Origin: Microcoleus sp. FACHB-68
GTDB lineage: Bacteria; Cyanobacteriota; Cyanobacteriia; Cyanobacteriales; Oscillatoriaceae
Assembly (NCBI RefSeq): GCF_014695715.1
Contig: NZ_JACJOT010000002.1
Coordinates: 158,373 to 222,372, forward strand
Length of the DNA: 64,000 nt
Reading direction: 5' to 3'
The notes below the pieces were generated by a model. That model saw only the letters and a program-made list of their open reading frames with translations, searched no databases and was not told the DNA's origin. Below, in pieces: positions 18,939 to 28,699 of the stretch. A program made the translations under genes and the position numbers. Position 1 is the stretch's first letter; each line of letters begins with the position of its first letter.

Positions 18939-19787
18939 TTACTGAGCGGGAGCCACCGGCGCGGAACCAGATGACAAGTTTGACGGATTAAGATTGATAA
19001 AAGGCAGAGTGTTGCTGCCACCCATCACCATTGGAAACTGGCCATTCCATTTCTCAATCGCTTGCTGTTGAAGCAACTCAGCGGATATCGTTTGCCGCTG
19101 CAAGCGCTGCGCCTCAGCTTGTCCTCTAGCACGGTTAATTTCTGCTTGGGCTTCTTTTTCAGCTCTTAAAGCAGTAAAATCTGCGCGTTTGGCGTCTTGC
19201 TCGGCAATTTGTTTGGATTCAATTGCTTTGGCAAATTCCGGAGAAAAAGATATATCCACCAAAGACACATCATCAACTAAAATTCCGTAAGCGGCGAGAC
19301 GTTCTTTGAGTGCAGTGTCAATTTCTTGTTTGAGTTCTGTGCGCTGGGTAATAATTTCTTCTGCGGTTTTTTTTGCCGTTGCTGCTTTGACCACTTCAGA
19401 CACGGCGGGCGCAATAATCCGATTCAAAAGGTCGGTTTCATCACCGATGCGTTGGTAAACTTCATTCACCCGCTTGGGGTCAATATGCCAGTTGACGGCA
19501 ACCAGTGTTTTTACGTCTTGCAAGTCTTTAGAAGCTGCTTCTGACTCGACATCGCTTTTTTGCACCTTAACGCTGATTGCTTTAACCGTGTTCACAATCG
19601 GCACAATCGGGTGAATACCTTCATCCAAAACATTGGGCAGAACTTTGCCAAACTGCATCACAACACCCCGTTGCCCCGAATTCACAATGACAAAAGGTTT
19701 GAATAAGATTGCCGCCAAGACGAGGACGATTCCGCCGACAAGGTAAGGAATAAGGTTGGGGTTGTAAAGAAATTTTGCATCTTTCAT
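18939..19787 (-). CDS. Prohibitin-family (SPFH/band 7) membrane protein
   Basis: This 282-residue protein has an N-terminal transmembrane helix (about residues 13-32, LIPYLVGGIVLVLAAILF). The SPFH domain follows (GQRGVVMQFGKVLPNVLDEGIHP; WHIDPKRVNEVYQRIGDE) and then a long Ala/Glu/Arg-rich coiled coil (about 195-245). Prohibitins form large ring-shaped membrane complexes and act as scaffolds for membrane proteases and lipids. Cyanobacteria carry such homologues in plasma or thylakoid membranes. GAGGCG precedes the ATG. Nothing in the context narrows its role. Confidence 0.92.
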   Translation of the reverse strand: MKDAKFLYNPNLIPYLVGGIVLVLAAILFKPFVIVNSGQRGVVMQFGKVLPNVLDEGIHPIVPIVNTVKAISVKVQKSDVESEAASKDLQDVKTLVAVNWHIDPKRVNEVYQRIGDETDLLNRIIAPAVSEVVKAATAKKTAEEIITQRTELKQEIDTALKERLAAYGILVDDVSLVDISFSPEFAKAIESKQIAEQDAKRADFTALRAEKEAQAEINRARGQAEAQRLQRQTISAELLQQQAIEKWNGQFPMVMGGSNTLPFINLNPSNLSSGSAPVAPAQ

Positions 19788-20158
19788 GGTTCGCTCGCCT
19801 CAAGAATTTGATGATACTGAATTGTACTGCTAGGACTGAGAGAGTGGGACAAATTTAGATTGTGCCGGCTTTGATGTTTCTGAAAAAAAAATATCCTAAA
19901 TTTTACGGCAAATCCCATGCTGATTATCAAGTTTAGGAATAACGCCGTCTCCTGACAAAGCTTGCCAATCCTTTATCGCAAACGTCGTCGGTGCGGTTTA
20001 AGGAAGTTGATGTTATGCGCGGCGACTAGCGCTCAAGTTGCCGACAAGCTCGATTTGCTTGGAGGATGCCATCAGGTTGATCGTAATACTAGCAATCCCT
20101 CTTTTATCATGCTGGAGAGTAAAAATGATAGGTGTCAGCCTGAATATAATATAAGAAA
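19788..20158. other. Divergent intergenic region before endonuclease V
   Basis: I see no gene. A 66-codon frame at 19962-20162 is rich in Arg, Cys and Leu without family resemblance and overlaps the next start. The region presumably holds promoters for the divergent prohibitin and nfi genes. Confidence 0.35.
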
Positions 20159-20818
20159 ATGAAGATTAACCGGACTCACACTTGGCCTCAGACGACTCAG
20201 GAGGCTATCGCAATTCAACAGCAACTGCGATCTGAGGTGATTGCAGAAGATCGGCTGGGGGAGGTGCGCTATGTTGCCGGTGTGGATGTGGGTTATGATA
20301 TCGCCAACTCGATGACGCGGGCGGCTGTGGCGGTTTTGAGTTTTCCAGACTTGCAGTTGCACTCCTCAGCAATTGCTTTGCAACCAACAACTTTTCCTTA
20401 CATTCCAGGGTTTCTTTCGTTTCGGGAAGTGCCGGCAATTTTGGATGCGTTAGAAACGCTGACTGTCACACCTGACTTGTTGCTGTGTGATGGGCAAGGA
20501 TTAGCCCATCCTCGCCGCTTTGGTTTGGCTTGTCATTTGGGCGTTTTGGCAAATATCCCGGCAATTGGAGTAGCAAAGACGCGGTTTATTGGAGAACATG
20601 ATCAGGTGCCGGCGGATCGGGGCAGTTGGCAACTGTTGCGACATCAGGGTGAAGTGATTGGGGCGGTGCTGAGAACTCGTGCTGGTGTTAAGCCGATCTA
20701 TGTCTCAACCGGCCATCAAATTTCCTTGACAAGTGCAATTGATTATGTAATGCGCTGCACTCTCAAGTACCGACTCCCAGAGACAACTCGTTTGGCAGAT
20801 CGGCTGGCATCGGGATAA
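20159..20818 (+). CDS. nfi: Endonuclease V (deoxyinosine 3' endonuclease)
   Basis: This 219-residue protein carries the endonuclease V motifs: the catalytic Asp in GVDVGYD (about residue 43), the wedge YIPGFLSFRE (about 81-90), the Asp in LLLCDGQGLAHPRRFGLA (about 110) and IPAIGVAKT. The enzyme cuts the second phosphodiester bond 3' to deoxyinosine, starting repair of deaminated adenine. Length and motif order fit the bacterial family. It is a single gene with its own spacer on both sides. Confidence 0.95.
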   Translation: MKINRTHTWPQTTQEAIAIQQQLRSEVIAEDRLGEVRYVAGVDVGYDIANSMTRAAVAVLSFPDLQLHSSAIALQPTTFPYIPGFLSFREVPAILDALETLTVTPDLLLCDGQGLAHPRRFGLACHLGVLANIPAIGVAKTRFIGEHDQVPADRGSWQLLRHQGEVIGAVLRTRAGVKPIYVSTGHQISLTSAIDYVMRCTLKYRLPETTRLADRLASG

Positions 20819-21035
20819 ACAGCTTTTGTGTTGGGATGAAATAGCATAGTTTTGGGAATTCTTTTTTTAACCACAGATGAGTTATCCCAAGTTTATTTGA
20901 GAGGAAATACTTTGGATGATTTCTTAGCTGTGCTTAATCAGGGAAAATCTAACTATTAATTTCACAATTTAAAACATAAAAAGGCAATCAACAGTCTTTA
21001 CAATTGTCAGTAAATGTAATGCAGGGGTGTGACAG

Positions 21036-23231
21036 ATGCTAAGGCGAATTTGGCACCGGCTCGTGAGGTTATTTCAGCGGTTGTTGGGCGTCTTTAGAAA
21101 GTCGTCACCGGCATCGGCAGGTGCAGCAGTCGCGCCGGCACTAATAATTCAACCCCTGAGTGAGGCAGAGTATGAACACTATTTCCTGCAACTGCTGGAA
21201 GGGGTGAATCAGGGCTGGGAGTCAGTGCGGGTTGTCAGGTTTTTTGAAGGGCTGAGTGCTCGCGCTACGACTCAAGAATGGGTGCTGTGGCTACGTCGCT
21301 TTGGCGCAAGTTTGGAAGCGTCGCCCGTGCCGAATTATGAATTAGGATGCCGGTTGCTGCAATTGAGCGAAAAAGCCAGAGAAATTCCCGCTATCGCAGA
21401 AATTGGCGAAAATTCTTACCAAATCGGCACTAAACTCCTCGAAAAACCCGCTGAAAAACAACCGCCTTTTGAAGAAAAGCTAGATGTTGATTTATCCGCA
21501 CTCGACAATCCGGAATCTTCAGAAGACGCGGATGCGTGGTTTAAGCTTGGCGTAGAGCAACTAGAAGCCGAGGATAGTGAAGCCGCCCTTGCTGCCTTTA
21601 ACCGCACACTCAAACTTGATGCCAGCCACCACCGCGCTTGGGTAAACCGAGGCAATGCGCTGTTTAACTTAGAGCGTCTTGAAGAAGCCCTCGACTCCTA
21701 TGATCATGCCATCACCATTAACCCGGAATCTCGCGTTGCTTGGAATCACCGGGGCGATGTGCTGTTTGATTTAAATCGTTATGAAGAAGCGATTACCAGT
21801 TGGGATCGAACTCTGGCGCTGAAACCCGACGATGCTGAAACTTGGTACAATCGCGGGCTGGCGCTAGGGAGTTTGAGCCGGTGGGAGGAAGCCGTTGCTA
21901 GTTGGAAGAAAGCTTTAGAATTAAACCCCGACGATCCTGAAACTTGGTTTAATTACGGCATCGGGCTGACGGGTTTGCAGCGTTGGGAAGAAGCGATTAG
22001 TTGCTGGGATAAAGTTTTAGAATTGCAACCCAATCTCCACGATGCCTGGATTAATAAAGGCATGGCGTTGCAGCAGTTAGGGCTATATGCGGAGGCAGTG
22101 GAAGCTAATAATCAAGCCATTGCCCTGAGTTCCCCAAATCGCAACCTTCAGGTTAAGCCGGCTAGCAGTGAGGGGGAAGCAGCGGCTTTATACAATCAGG
22201 GTGTTGAGCAATATTATGCCGGTAATATCAATACAGCCTTAAGTTTATTTAACAGTGCCCTAGAAATTCAACCAAACTACTATGATGCCTGGAATGGGAA
22301 AGGAAATGTTCTTAGAGATTTAGGGGAAATTGATGCAGCGCTTGATAGTTATAACCGCGCCCTGGCAATTCAACCCAATTACCATTTTGGTTGGAATGGT
22401 AAGGGGGTGACGCTGTTTTATTTAGGGCGTCCTGAAGAAGCCTTGGAGTGTTTTGATCGGGCGCTAAACATTCAACCAGACTATCACTTTGCCTGGAATG
22501 CAAAGGGTAATGTGCTTAGAGATTTAGAGCGGATTGAAGAAGCACTTTACTGCTTTAATCGGGCGCTGGAAATTCAACCGAATTTTCATGCAGCCTGGAA
22601 TAACAAGGGTGCGATGCTTTCTGAGTTGGGGCGCATTGAAGAAGCGTTGGAATGCTTTAACCGTGCTTTGGATATTCAACCAAAAGATAGCGTTGCTTTG
22701 AATGGTAAGGGAAACGCACTTTTTGAATTAGGGCGCTATGAAGAAGCGCTGGAAGGCTTTAACTGCTCACTCGACATTCAACCGAATTTCCATATTACTT
22801 GGAATGAGCGCAGCACTACGCTTAGAGCATTGGGGCGCGATGAGGAAGCACTTGCCGGCTACAATCGGGCGATTGATATTAATCCTGATTATGAGCCGGC
22901 TTGGTATAACCGGGGAATTGTGCTAAACAATTTAGGGCGCTATGAAGAGGCAATTGTAAGTTTGGATAAGGCTTTGGAATTGAAACCAGACTTTCGAGAT
23001 GCTTGGATTCGCAAGGGGGAGGCGCTTCGCAATTTAGGGCGATATCCGGAGGCAATTGAGGCGAATAATCAGGCGATCTCGCTTTATTCTGATATGCCGG
23101 CGGCAAAAACGACTTCTCGCGAGTTTTCCCCTTTAATCAAAAGCCATTTAGAAGAACTTACCCAAAATCCAGACAATTCTTCGCCGGCAGCCCCCGATCA
23201 AACCAACCACACGAATGTAGAGAAAGAGTGA
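21036..23231 (+). CDS. TPR-repeat protein with 15 repeats
   Basis: This is a 731-residue protein. The first 40 residues are basic and Arg/Leu-rich (RRIWHRLVRLFQRLLGVFRK), which may form an amphipathic membrane-binding helix. Residues about 45-165 have no repeat. From about residue 165 to 690 I count 15 tetratricopeptide repeats of 34 residues, interrupted once by a 13-residue insertion after the sixth. Repeats 8-12 are very similar to each other (NGKGNVLRDLG.., ALDIQPNFH), which suggests recent internal duplication. TPR arrays bind protein partners; the partner is unknown. The C-terminus is Asn/Pro/Ser-rich. Confidence 0.9.
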   Translation: MLRRIWHRLVRLFQRLLGVFRKSSPASAGAAVAPALIIQPLSEAEYEHYFLQLLEGVNQGWESVRVVRFFEGLSARATTQEWVLWLRRFGASLEASPVPNYELGCRLLQLSEKAREIPAIAEIGENSYQIGTKLLEKPAEKQPPFEEKLDVDLSALDNPESSEDADAWFKLGVEQLEAEDSEAALAAFNRTLKLDASHHRAWVNRGNALFNLERLEEALDSYDHAITINPESRVAWNHRGDVLFDLNRYEEAITSWDRTLALKPDDAETWYNRGLALGSLSRWEEAVASWKKALELNPDDPETWFNYGIGLTGLQRWEEAISCWDKVLELQPNLHDAWINKGMALQQLGLYAEAVEANNQAIALSSPNRNLQVKPASSEGEAAALYNQGVEQYYAGNINTALSLFNSALEIQPNYYDAWNGKGNVLRDLGEIDAALDSYNRALAIQPNYHFGWNGKGVTLFYLGRPEEALECFDRALNIQPDYHFAWNAKGNVLRDLERIEEALYCFNRALEIQPNFHAAWNNKGAMLSELGRIEEALECFNRALDIQPKDSVALNGKGNALFELGRYEEALEGFNCSLDIQPNFHITWNERSTTLRALGRDEEALAGYNRAIDINPDYEPAWYNRGIVLNNLGRYEEAIVSLDKALELKPDFRDAWIRKGEALRNLGRYPEAIEANNQAISLYSDMPAAKTTSREFSPLIKSHLEELTQNPDNSSPAAPDQTNHTNVEKE

Positions 23232-23316
23232 GAAAGTAAAAAATTCTACAAGCAGATACGAACAGTTTTGTAAGCGGCCAAATCAATTGAACCTATTACA
23301 AAACTATTCCAAAATT

Positions 23317-23526
23317 TTATCTTTCACGAAAGCTTTCTAACGAGGCAATCCGTTCTGATAATCCTTCTAATTGAGCAGTCATTTCCATCTCCTCCCGGCA
23401 ATGGTAAGCGGTTCGCTCACAAATTCTTCGAGAACGAGAGGGGCGTGTGCTGCTGCCTTCCCAAGGCATTTGTAGGGGAGATTCCCCTCCTTGATGCCTG
23501 TTGAATTCCATTATTGGGCCGAGCAT
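23317..23526 (-). CDS. Small hypothetical protein with C-terminal helix
   Basis: This is a 69-residue protein of unknown family. It is supported by AAGGAG eight bases before its ATG, and by a helical C-terminus (MEMTAQLEGLSERIASLESF) with the heptad pattern of a short coiled coil. The N-terminal half is Arg/Ser/Pro-rich. Its leader contains a strong hairpin (23552-23588). An overlapping frame (23417-23605) that reads through the hairpin has no ribosome site and was not chosen. Confidence 0.5.
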   Translation of the reverse strand: MLGPIMEFNRHQGGESPLQMPWEGSSTRPSRSRRICERTAYHCREEMEMTAQLEGLSERIASLESFRER

Positions 23527-23551
23527 TGTTGTCTCCTTTAGGTATGTCCTT

Positions 23552-23588
23552 GGGGAGCCGGCGCGGCATTGCCGGCACCTTGCTCCCC
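23552..23588 (-). promoter_or_regulatory. Hairpin in leader of small gene
   Basis: GGGGAGC (23552-23558) pairs with GCTCCCC (23582-23588), and two GCCGGC palindromes lie inside the loop. It ends about 25 bases upstream of the start of the gene at 23526. It may be a terminator-like or regulatory structure for that gene. Confidence 0.55.
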
Positions 23589-23724
23589 ATTTTTATAATT
23601 CCCAACTTTGAAATTAAATTAGTATTGCTGTAAAATAGCTTAATAACCAGCGGGGATCGAGCAAAACAGCATTGAATTGTCTATCTTAGAAGTTAACATA
23701 AATAGCTTCGTATAAAATCTAAAT

Positions 23725-24963
23725 CTAGGCAGATTGTGCCGGCTGCATTTTGATGGTAACGGCGATACAAACCCCGGCAGCAATGAACACAATTGTACCT
23801 TTAATTGCAGCAGAAACAGGCGTTATTTCGCTTAATTGACCAAAAATGATGGGGAATAAACTCACTGCGGTTCCTATCCCGCTAAAGTATATTCCTACTC
23901 CCAATCCCGCCCGATGTGCCGGCACTTGAGACAAGGCAAAGGGAATTGCCCCGTTGTTTACTAAACTTAAAAAAGCAATCAATATGATTGCACTGCCAAT
24001 GAGAGGTAAACCACTAGGTAAAAATACCGCTAGCATTAGCAAACACAGCGCTGTTCCCGCAACTCCTATCAGCATTCCTCGCCGATTACCGAGTTGAACC
24101 GCTATTTTTCCCGCCGGCACTGCGGCTAAGGCTAAAAGTATGGAAAAAGCAAAGATAATTGACTTGATACCGGCAGCATTAAACTGAATTTTGAGCAGCT
24201 TTGGCAGCAGCGACATGAGGAAACTTGAACCCCATGCAACAAAGATGCCGGTGCCAAAAATTAAGGCTAAAGCAGCAATCGAAACGGGTGTTGTGGAACC
24301 GGCCTCCTGTTTGTTATCCTCTACGGGTGTAGCTGGGGGATGAAGCGAACGCAGCACCGCGACTGCCGCCAGCAAAACTAAAGAGCCAATAGTGAAGGTA
24401 ACAGGCGCACCTAAACTCAGCAAAAACTCGCTTGAAATCGGCCCAAACGCTGCAATTATCCCGCCGGCTAACGTCAGCAAACTCGCGGCTTGGGGTAACT
24501 CTGGCACCGCTGCATACTGCCGCAACAGCGCCAGCGCCGGCGCACGAAATACAGTCATCGCCAGCGCCCAGGCTACCAAAAATGCCGGTAGAAGTAATCT
24601 AAAAACACTATCTGGCTTGACAAATATTGCAAAACACGGGATTGCAATAAACAAAGCCGAGGATAGGATAACCCCCAAAGAGATAAGCGGAAACCGCGTT
24701 CCCACCCAGCGCTTCCTGTGATCAGACAGTCCCCCCATTAGCGGTTCCATCACCACAGCCAGGGCGCTTTCAACAATCAGCAGCGTTGCGGCAAGTCCTG
24801 CGGGAAAACCAAAGCCGGTTAGCAGTTTCGGCAAATACAGCTTGTAAATCACCCAAGTCAGGGTAATTGCGCCCTGCAGCGCCGCTAAACCCAAAACTTG
24901 CCGCCATAAAATAAACCGGCGATCCGCTGAAGTGACTGCCGGTTGAGAGTCTGAGCTGTTCAT
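23725..24963 (-). CDS. Major facilitator superfamily transporter
   Basis: This 412-residue protein has 12 predicted transmembrane segments. It carries the MFS motif between TM2 and TM3 (MGGLSDHRKRWVGTR), the form seen in glycoside-pentoside-hexuronide and sucrose-type carriers. A central loop around residues 210-225 is hydrophilic. It is probably an H+- or Na+-coupled carrier; substrate and direction are unknown. It lies upstream of, and on the same strand as, the small gene at 23317, but is separated from it by about 200 bp including a hairpin. Confidence 0.85.
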   Translation of the reverse strand: MNSSDSQPAVTSADRRFILWRQVLGLAALQGAITLTWVIYKLYLPKLLTGFGFPAGLAATLLIVESALAVVMEPLMGGLSDHRKRWVGTRFPLISLGVILSSALFIAIPCFAIFVKPDSVFRLLLPAFLVAWALAMTVFRAPALALLRQYAAVPELPQAASLLTLAGGIIAAFGPISSEFLLSLGAPVTFTIGSLVLLAAVAVLRSLHPPATPVEDNKQEAGSTTPVSIAALALIFGTGIFVAWGSSFLMSLLPKLLKIQFNAAGIKSIIFAFSILLALAAVPAGKIAVQLGNRRGMLIGVAGTALCLLMLAVFLPSGLPLIGSAIILIAFLSLVNNGAIPFALSQVPAHRAGLGVGIYFSGIGTAVSLFPIIFGQLSEITPVSAAIKGTIVFIAAGVCIAVTIKMQPAQSA

Positions 24964-25064
24964 AAGCTTTTGTTTTCCGTTGCCGGTGGCTAGGGACTAG
25001 GGGCTAGGGAATAGGGGAAGCGTTCGCGGACTACAACAGTTGCGAACTGCTCCCACCCCCGTGT

Positions 25065-26237
25065 TTAATACTCTGGAACGGAAGGATCGATTTCTCGACT
25101 CCAAGCAGTAATCCCGCCTTTGACATTCGTTCCTTCAATGCCGGCTTCCTTCAAAATGCCCAGCGCCTTTGCAGAACGTCCACCCATCTTGCAGTGAGCG
25201 ATCAGCCGGTGGCCGTTGAGTAATTCCTTGACCTTCTCGACACCTTCGCCGCGTTCAATATCCGGCAAGGGCACCAAAACCGATCCTGGAATCTTAGCAA
25301 TCTCATACTCATTAGGATTGCGGACATCCACCAGCACAAAGTCACTCGCGCCACTCTCAATAAGTTGCTTGAGTTCCGCCACCGTCATCTCAGAAACTTC
25401 CATCTGTTGTTTAGCCTCCTCTGCTTTGGCTTGAGTCACACCGCAGAAAAATTCGTAATCGATTAATTTATCAATTACAGGGCGCACAGGATTTGGACGC
25501 AGTTTCAGTTCCCGGAACTTCATATCCAAAGCGTTAAACAACAGCAGCCGTCCGCTGAGAGTTGACCCTTGTTTCAGGATAATTTTGATCGTTTCTGTTG
25601 CTTGGATAACGCCGATAATTCCTGGCAGAATTCCTAAAACGCCGCCTTCAGCACAGGAAGGCACCATTCCCGGTGGTGGGGGTTCGGGGTAAAGATCGCG
25701 GTAGTTAGGGCCACCTTCGTAGTTAAAGACGGTTGCCTGTCCCTCGAAGCGATAGATGGAACCGTAAACGTTTGGCTTATTGAGCAACACGCACGCATCG
25801 TTGACTAAATACCGGGTGGGGAAGTTATCGGTGCCATCCACCACGATATCGTAAGGCTTCATGATATCCAGCGCGTTCTCGGATGAGAGGCGGGTTTCGT
25901 ACAAGTCAACTTGGCAATTGGGGTTAATTTCCAAAATCCGGTTTTTGGCGGATTCGATTTTAGGTTTGCCCACCCAAGAGGTGCCGTGAATAACTTGCCG
26001 TTGCAAATTAGAACTGTCTACGATATCGAAGTCTACAATGCCAATTCGTCCAACACCGGCAGCTGCCAGATAGAGTAACAGCGGCGCACCGAGTCCGCCG
26101 GTGCCAATGCACAGCACGCTGGCGGCTTTCAGACGCTTTTGCCCTTCTAGTCCGACTTCGGGCAAGATGAGGTGGCGTGAGTAGCGTTCGTATTCGTCTT
26201 TTGTCAGCTGGATCTCATCCAGATTCGGGTTTAACAT
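25065..26237 (-). CDS. moeB: MoeB/ThiF-type adenylyltransferase with rhodanese domain
   Basis: This 390-residue E1-like protein activates the C-terminal glycine of ubiquitin-like sulfur carriers (MoaD, ThiS) by adenylation and, in this fused form, can also pass on sulfur. The N-terminal domain has the ATP loop GTGGLGAPLLLYLAAAGVG (about 46-64) and VDGTDNFPTRYLVNDAC. The C-terminal rhodanese domain (about 290-385) has the persulfide-forming Cys349 in HCKMGGRS. The fusion corresponds to MoeZ. The JAMM protease gene 71 bp upstream on the same strand fits sulfur-carrier processing. Confidence 0.93.
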   Translation of the reverse strand: MLNPNLDEIQLTKDEYERYSRHLILPEVGLEGQKRLKAASVLCIGTGGLGAPLLLYLAAAGVGRIGIVDFDIVDSSNLQRQVIHGTSWVGKPKIESAKNRILEINPNCQVDLYETRLSSENALDIMKPYDIVVDGTDNFPTRYLVNDACVLLNKPNVYGSIYRFEGQATVFNYEGGPNYRDLYPEPPPPGMVPSCAEGGVLGILPGIIGVIQATETIKIILKQGSTLSGRLLLFNALDMKFRELKLRPNPVRPVIDKLIDYEFFCGVTQAKAEEAKQQMEVSEMTVAELKQLIESGASDFVLVDVRNPNEYEIAKIPGSVLVPLPDIERGEGVEKVKELLNGHRLIAHCKMGGRSAKALGILKEAGIEGTNVKGGITAWSREIDPSVPEY

Positions 26238-26308
26238 GGCAGTCGGTAGTGAGAAGACTAATATCTTATCTAAATCTTTCGGATCTTTGTGTTGTGCGGT
26301 TTTTAAAG

Positions 26309-26785
26309 TTATTGTTCAACCTCTGTAGGTTCGCTGGTGAGTATTTCTTCTGCCTGGAACTGGTGAGCATCATCAAGGCTCCAGCTCTGTAGGTCTTGGG
26401 CTTTGCCTTGTTGAACAGAGACAATCATATATGAATATTGTGGCCAAGCATATTGACGATCGCACTCAGAGGGAATGGCGGGGTTGTCGGGGTGGGAGTG
26501 ATAGATGCCAATAATTGCCAGATCGAGGTTACGTGCTTTGCGTTGCGCCTCGAACATAAATTGAGGAGAAATTTCATACCGGCGCTTTTTGGTAAATTCG
26601 TCCTCAGCAGATACCGCTAGTGATGCTTCTGCACTCCAAGCATTTTCTGCCGGCCACACTTCCACCAAAATTTTACCGCCATCTATGAGCCGGCCAACGA
26701 GCAAGCCGCAGCACTCCTCCGGATAAGCACTCATCCCATGATTGCAGATAACTTGAAGATGCTCTGGATGCACAGTTAGAACCAT
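26309..26785 (-). CDS. JAMM/Mov34 metalloprotease of the Mec+ type
   Basis: This is a 158-residue JAB1/MPN domain protein with a complete zinc motif: Glu23/Glu24 in YPEECCG, His96 and His98 in HSHP, Ser106 and Asp109 (HxHx7Sx2D). Bacterial members such as Mec+ and QbsD remove C-terminal residues from ThiS/MoaD-like sulfur carriers to expose the Gly-Gly end. It lies immediately upstream of moeB-rhodanese on the same strand, so the pair probably forms a sulfur-transfer operon. Which carrier is processed cannot be seen here; none is encoded in the window. Confidence 0.9.
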   Translation of the reverse strand: MVLTVHPEHLQVICNHGMSAYPEECCGLLVGRLIDGGKILVEVWPAENAWSAEASLAVSAEDEFTKKRRYEISPQFMFEAQRKARNLDLAIIGIYHSHPDNPAIPSECDRQYAWPQYSYMIVSVQQGKAQDLQSWSLDDAHQFQAEEILTSEPTEVEQ

Positions 26786-26842
26786 AAAGGTAGAGTTTTG
26801 GATAGTAATAGAATCTCTCTCATTTTGAACACAAGAAAACTA

Positions 26843-28210
26843 TTATTCCCTGGGGATTTGCATCACTTCCAGACACATTTGGCGGAAATGATCACCGCGT
26901 TGCTCAAAATTTTGATACTGATCAAAACTCGCACAAGCCGGCGAAAGCAAAACAACTTTAGCTCCTAATTGTGCGGCTAATTCAGCAGCCCTAGGAACCG
27001 CACGTTCCATCGTTTCTACAATTTCGTAACGCGGATGATGAATTTCCTCCAAGCGTTTGCCAAACGCACCGGCAGCGCTACCAATAAGCAAAACGGCTGC
27101 GGCTTTTGTTTGAATTATTTTCATCCAGCCGTTATCATCACCGGCTTTCGCTTCTCCCCCAGCGATTAAAATTGCTGGTGCTTGAACAGAAGATAGCCCA
27201 ACTTGAGCGGCGTCGTAATTGGTGGCTTTACTGTCATTGATAAAGTCAACCCCATTAAACGTGCAAATATGTTCCAGCCGGTGAGAAACGCCGGGGAAAG
27301 TGGCAATGGCGCGGGCAATGGCTTCTTTTTCAATGCCGGCTAAACGCGCTGCCGCCACCGCCATGAGCAAATTTTGCAGGTTGTGTTCCCCAACCATTCG
27401 CAGCGAGGCTGCCGGCAACACAGGTTCACCCAGCGCCACAACCCAGCCATCTTCAATGTATGCTGACCAGCTAGAATCGCTGATAAATTCGGCTTGACCT
27501 TTAACACTTGTCCAGCAAATGTTTGGCCAGCGTTGCGGGGTATTTTGACGCAGGTAAGGATCGTCTCCGTTGATTACTTGCTGCTGAGATTGGTTGAGGA
27601 GATGAGCTTTGATATTGAAGTAATTTTCTAAAGTTTTATGCCGGCTAAGGTGATCCGGGGTAAACGTTGTCCAAACTCCAATGCGAGGCGCAATTGACGG
27701 GGAAGATTCGATTTGATAGCTGCTGAGTTCGGCAATCACCCAGTCGGGGGGCGTTTCTTGCAAAGCCAATTCGCAGGCGGCGTAACCGATGTTGCCACAG
27801 GCGGGGGCGTTGAAACCGGCTGCTTGGAAAATAGCGGCAATCAGGGCGGTTGTGGTGGTTTTGCCGTTAGTGCCGGTGATCGCCACCCAGGGGGACGGGA
27901 GATAGCGCCAAGCGAGTTCCATCTCGCCAATGGTTTCGATGCCGAGTTCTCTGGCGCGGACTAATGCCGGTGCATCCCAAGGTACGCCGGGACTGACAAC
28001 AACAAGTTGAGGCCGGTTGTCTGGGTTATCTGGGTCAAAAGAATAGCCCAGCAGCACCGGAATTCCATCAGGCGCAAGCTGCTGTTGCTGTTCTTGCAGA
28101 ATTTCAGAGTTACTGCGATCGCTCACCGTCACCTGCCAACCTTCCCGTTTTAGCAGTCGTGCGGCAGCAATTCCCGATTTTCCAAGTCCGATGACGTGAG
28201 CGATGGGCAT
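26843..28210 (-). CDS. murD: UDP-N-acetylmuramoylalanine--D-glutamate ligase
   Basis: MurD adds D-glutamate to UDP-MurNAc-L-Ala in the cytoplasmic steps of peptidoglycan synthesis, with ATP hydrolysis. The 455-residue length fits. Visible features are the N-terminal UDP-binding fold ([16 protein letters not shown]), the ATP loop [15 protein letters not shown] (about 114-127), the central FTPDHLSRH motif, and the C-terminal domain with SHRLEHI and [11 protein letters not shown]. It is transcribed in the same direction as the JAMM-moeB pair, 57 bp upstream of the JAMM gene. A HIP1 octamer lies inside it at 28114-28121. Confidence 0.97.
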   Translation of the reverse strand: MPIAHVIGLGKSGIAAARLLKREGWQVTVSDRSNSEILQEQQQQLAPDGIPVLLGYSFDPDNPDNRPQLVVVSPGVPWDAPALVRARELGIETIGEMELAWRYLPSPWVAITGTNGKTTTTALIAAIFQAAGFNAPACGNIGYAACELALQETPPDWVIAELSSYQIESSPSIAPRIGVWTTFTPDHLSRHKTLENYFNIKAHLLNQSQQQVINGDDPYLRQNTPQRWPNICWTSVKGQAEFISDSSWSAYIEDGWVVALGEPVLPAASLRMVGEHNLQNLLMAVAAARLAGIEKEAIARAIATFPGVSHRLEHICTFNGVDFINDSKATNYDAAQVGLSSVQAPAILIAGGEAKAGDDNGWMKIIQTKAAAVLLIGSAAGAFGKRLEEIHHPRYEIVETMERAVPRAAELAAQLGAKVVLLSPACASFDQYQNFEQRGDHFRQMCLEVMQIPRE

Positions 28211-28405
28211 AGCTAGTTTAAGGATTTCCCTGATTGAGTAAACTTTATCTTACCGTCCAGATAGCAAACAAAACCACCAAGATTCCACAGAGAAATTCCA
28301 TCTGTGATGATTGTGGGAAGGAGCCGAGATCCGGGCATTAGAAGCTTTCTTATCTCAGAATCTGCTAAAGAATCGGCACAATATCAAAATGATGTCAGCA
28401 AACTT

Positions 28406-28651
28406 TCAAGAAATGCGTCTTTCCAGATTTGCTATCTTCTCATGCAACTGGACAATTTCTTTCGCTAAAGTAGCCACAAGATAAAACTGAGAACAAAATG
28501 TTATCAAGGTTAATACACTCAAGAAAATTAACACAGCGCTAGTCCCAACAAGTTGCCACAAGATAATTGCCATCGAGCCGAGAAAGAGAGTACACAATAA
28601 AGTTACGACTCTTGGATTCTTGGACAAGGTTCGCATATCTTTTAGACTCAT
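28406..28651 (-). CDS. Small membrane protein
   Basis: This 81-residue protein has two closely spaced transmembrane helices (about residues 15-35 and 38-60) and a C-terminal amphipathic helix (AKEIVQLHEKIANLERRI). GGTGGAG precedes the ATG. The family is unknown to me. It follows glyS on the same strand after 48 bp and may be co-transcribed with it. Confidence 0.65.
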   Translation of the reverse strand: MSLKDMRTLSKNPRVVTLLCTLFLGSMAIILWQLVGTSAVLIFLSVLTLITFCSQFYLVATLAKEIVQLHEKIANLERRIS

Positions 28652-28699
28652 CTTTCTCCACCTTTTTAGAACATTAAGAAACGGTATAGAAAACTTGCC

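Noticed and set aside
19962..20162. 66-codon frame before nfi
   Set aside because: It overlaps the nfi start and shows Arg/Cys-rich random-like composition.
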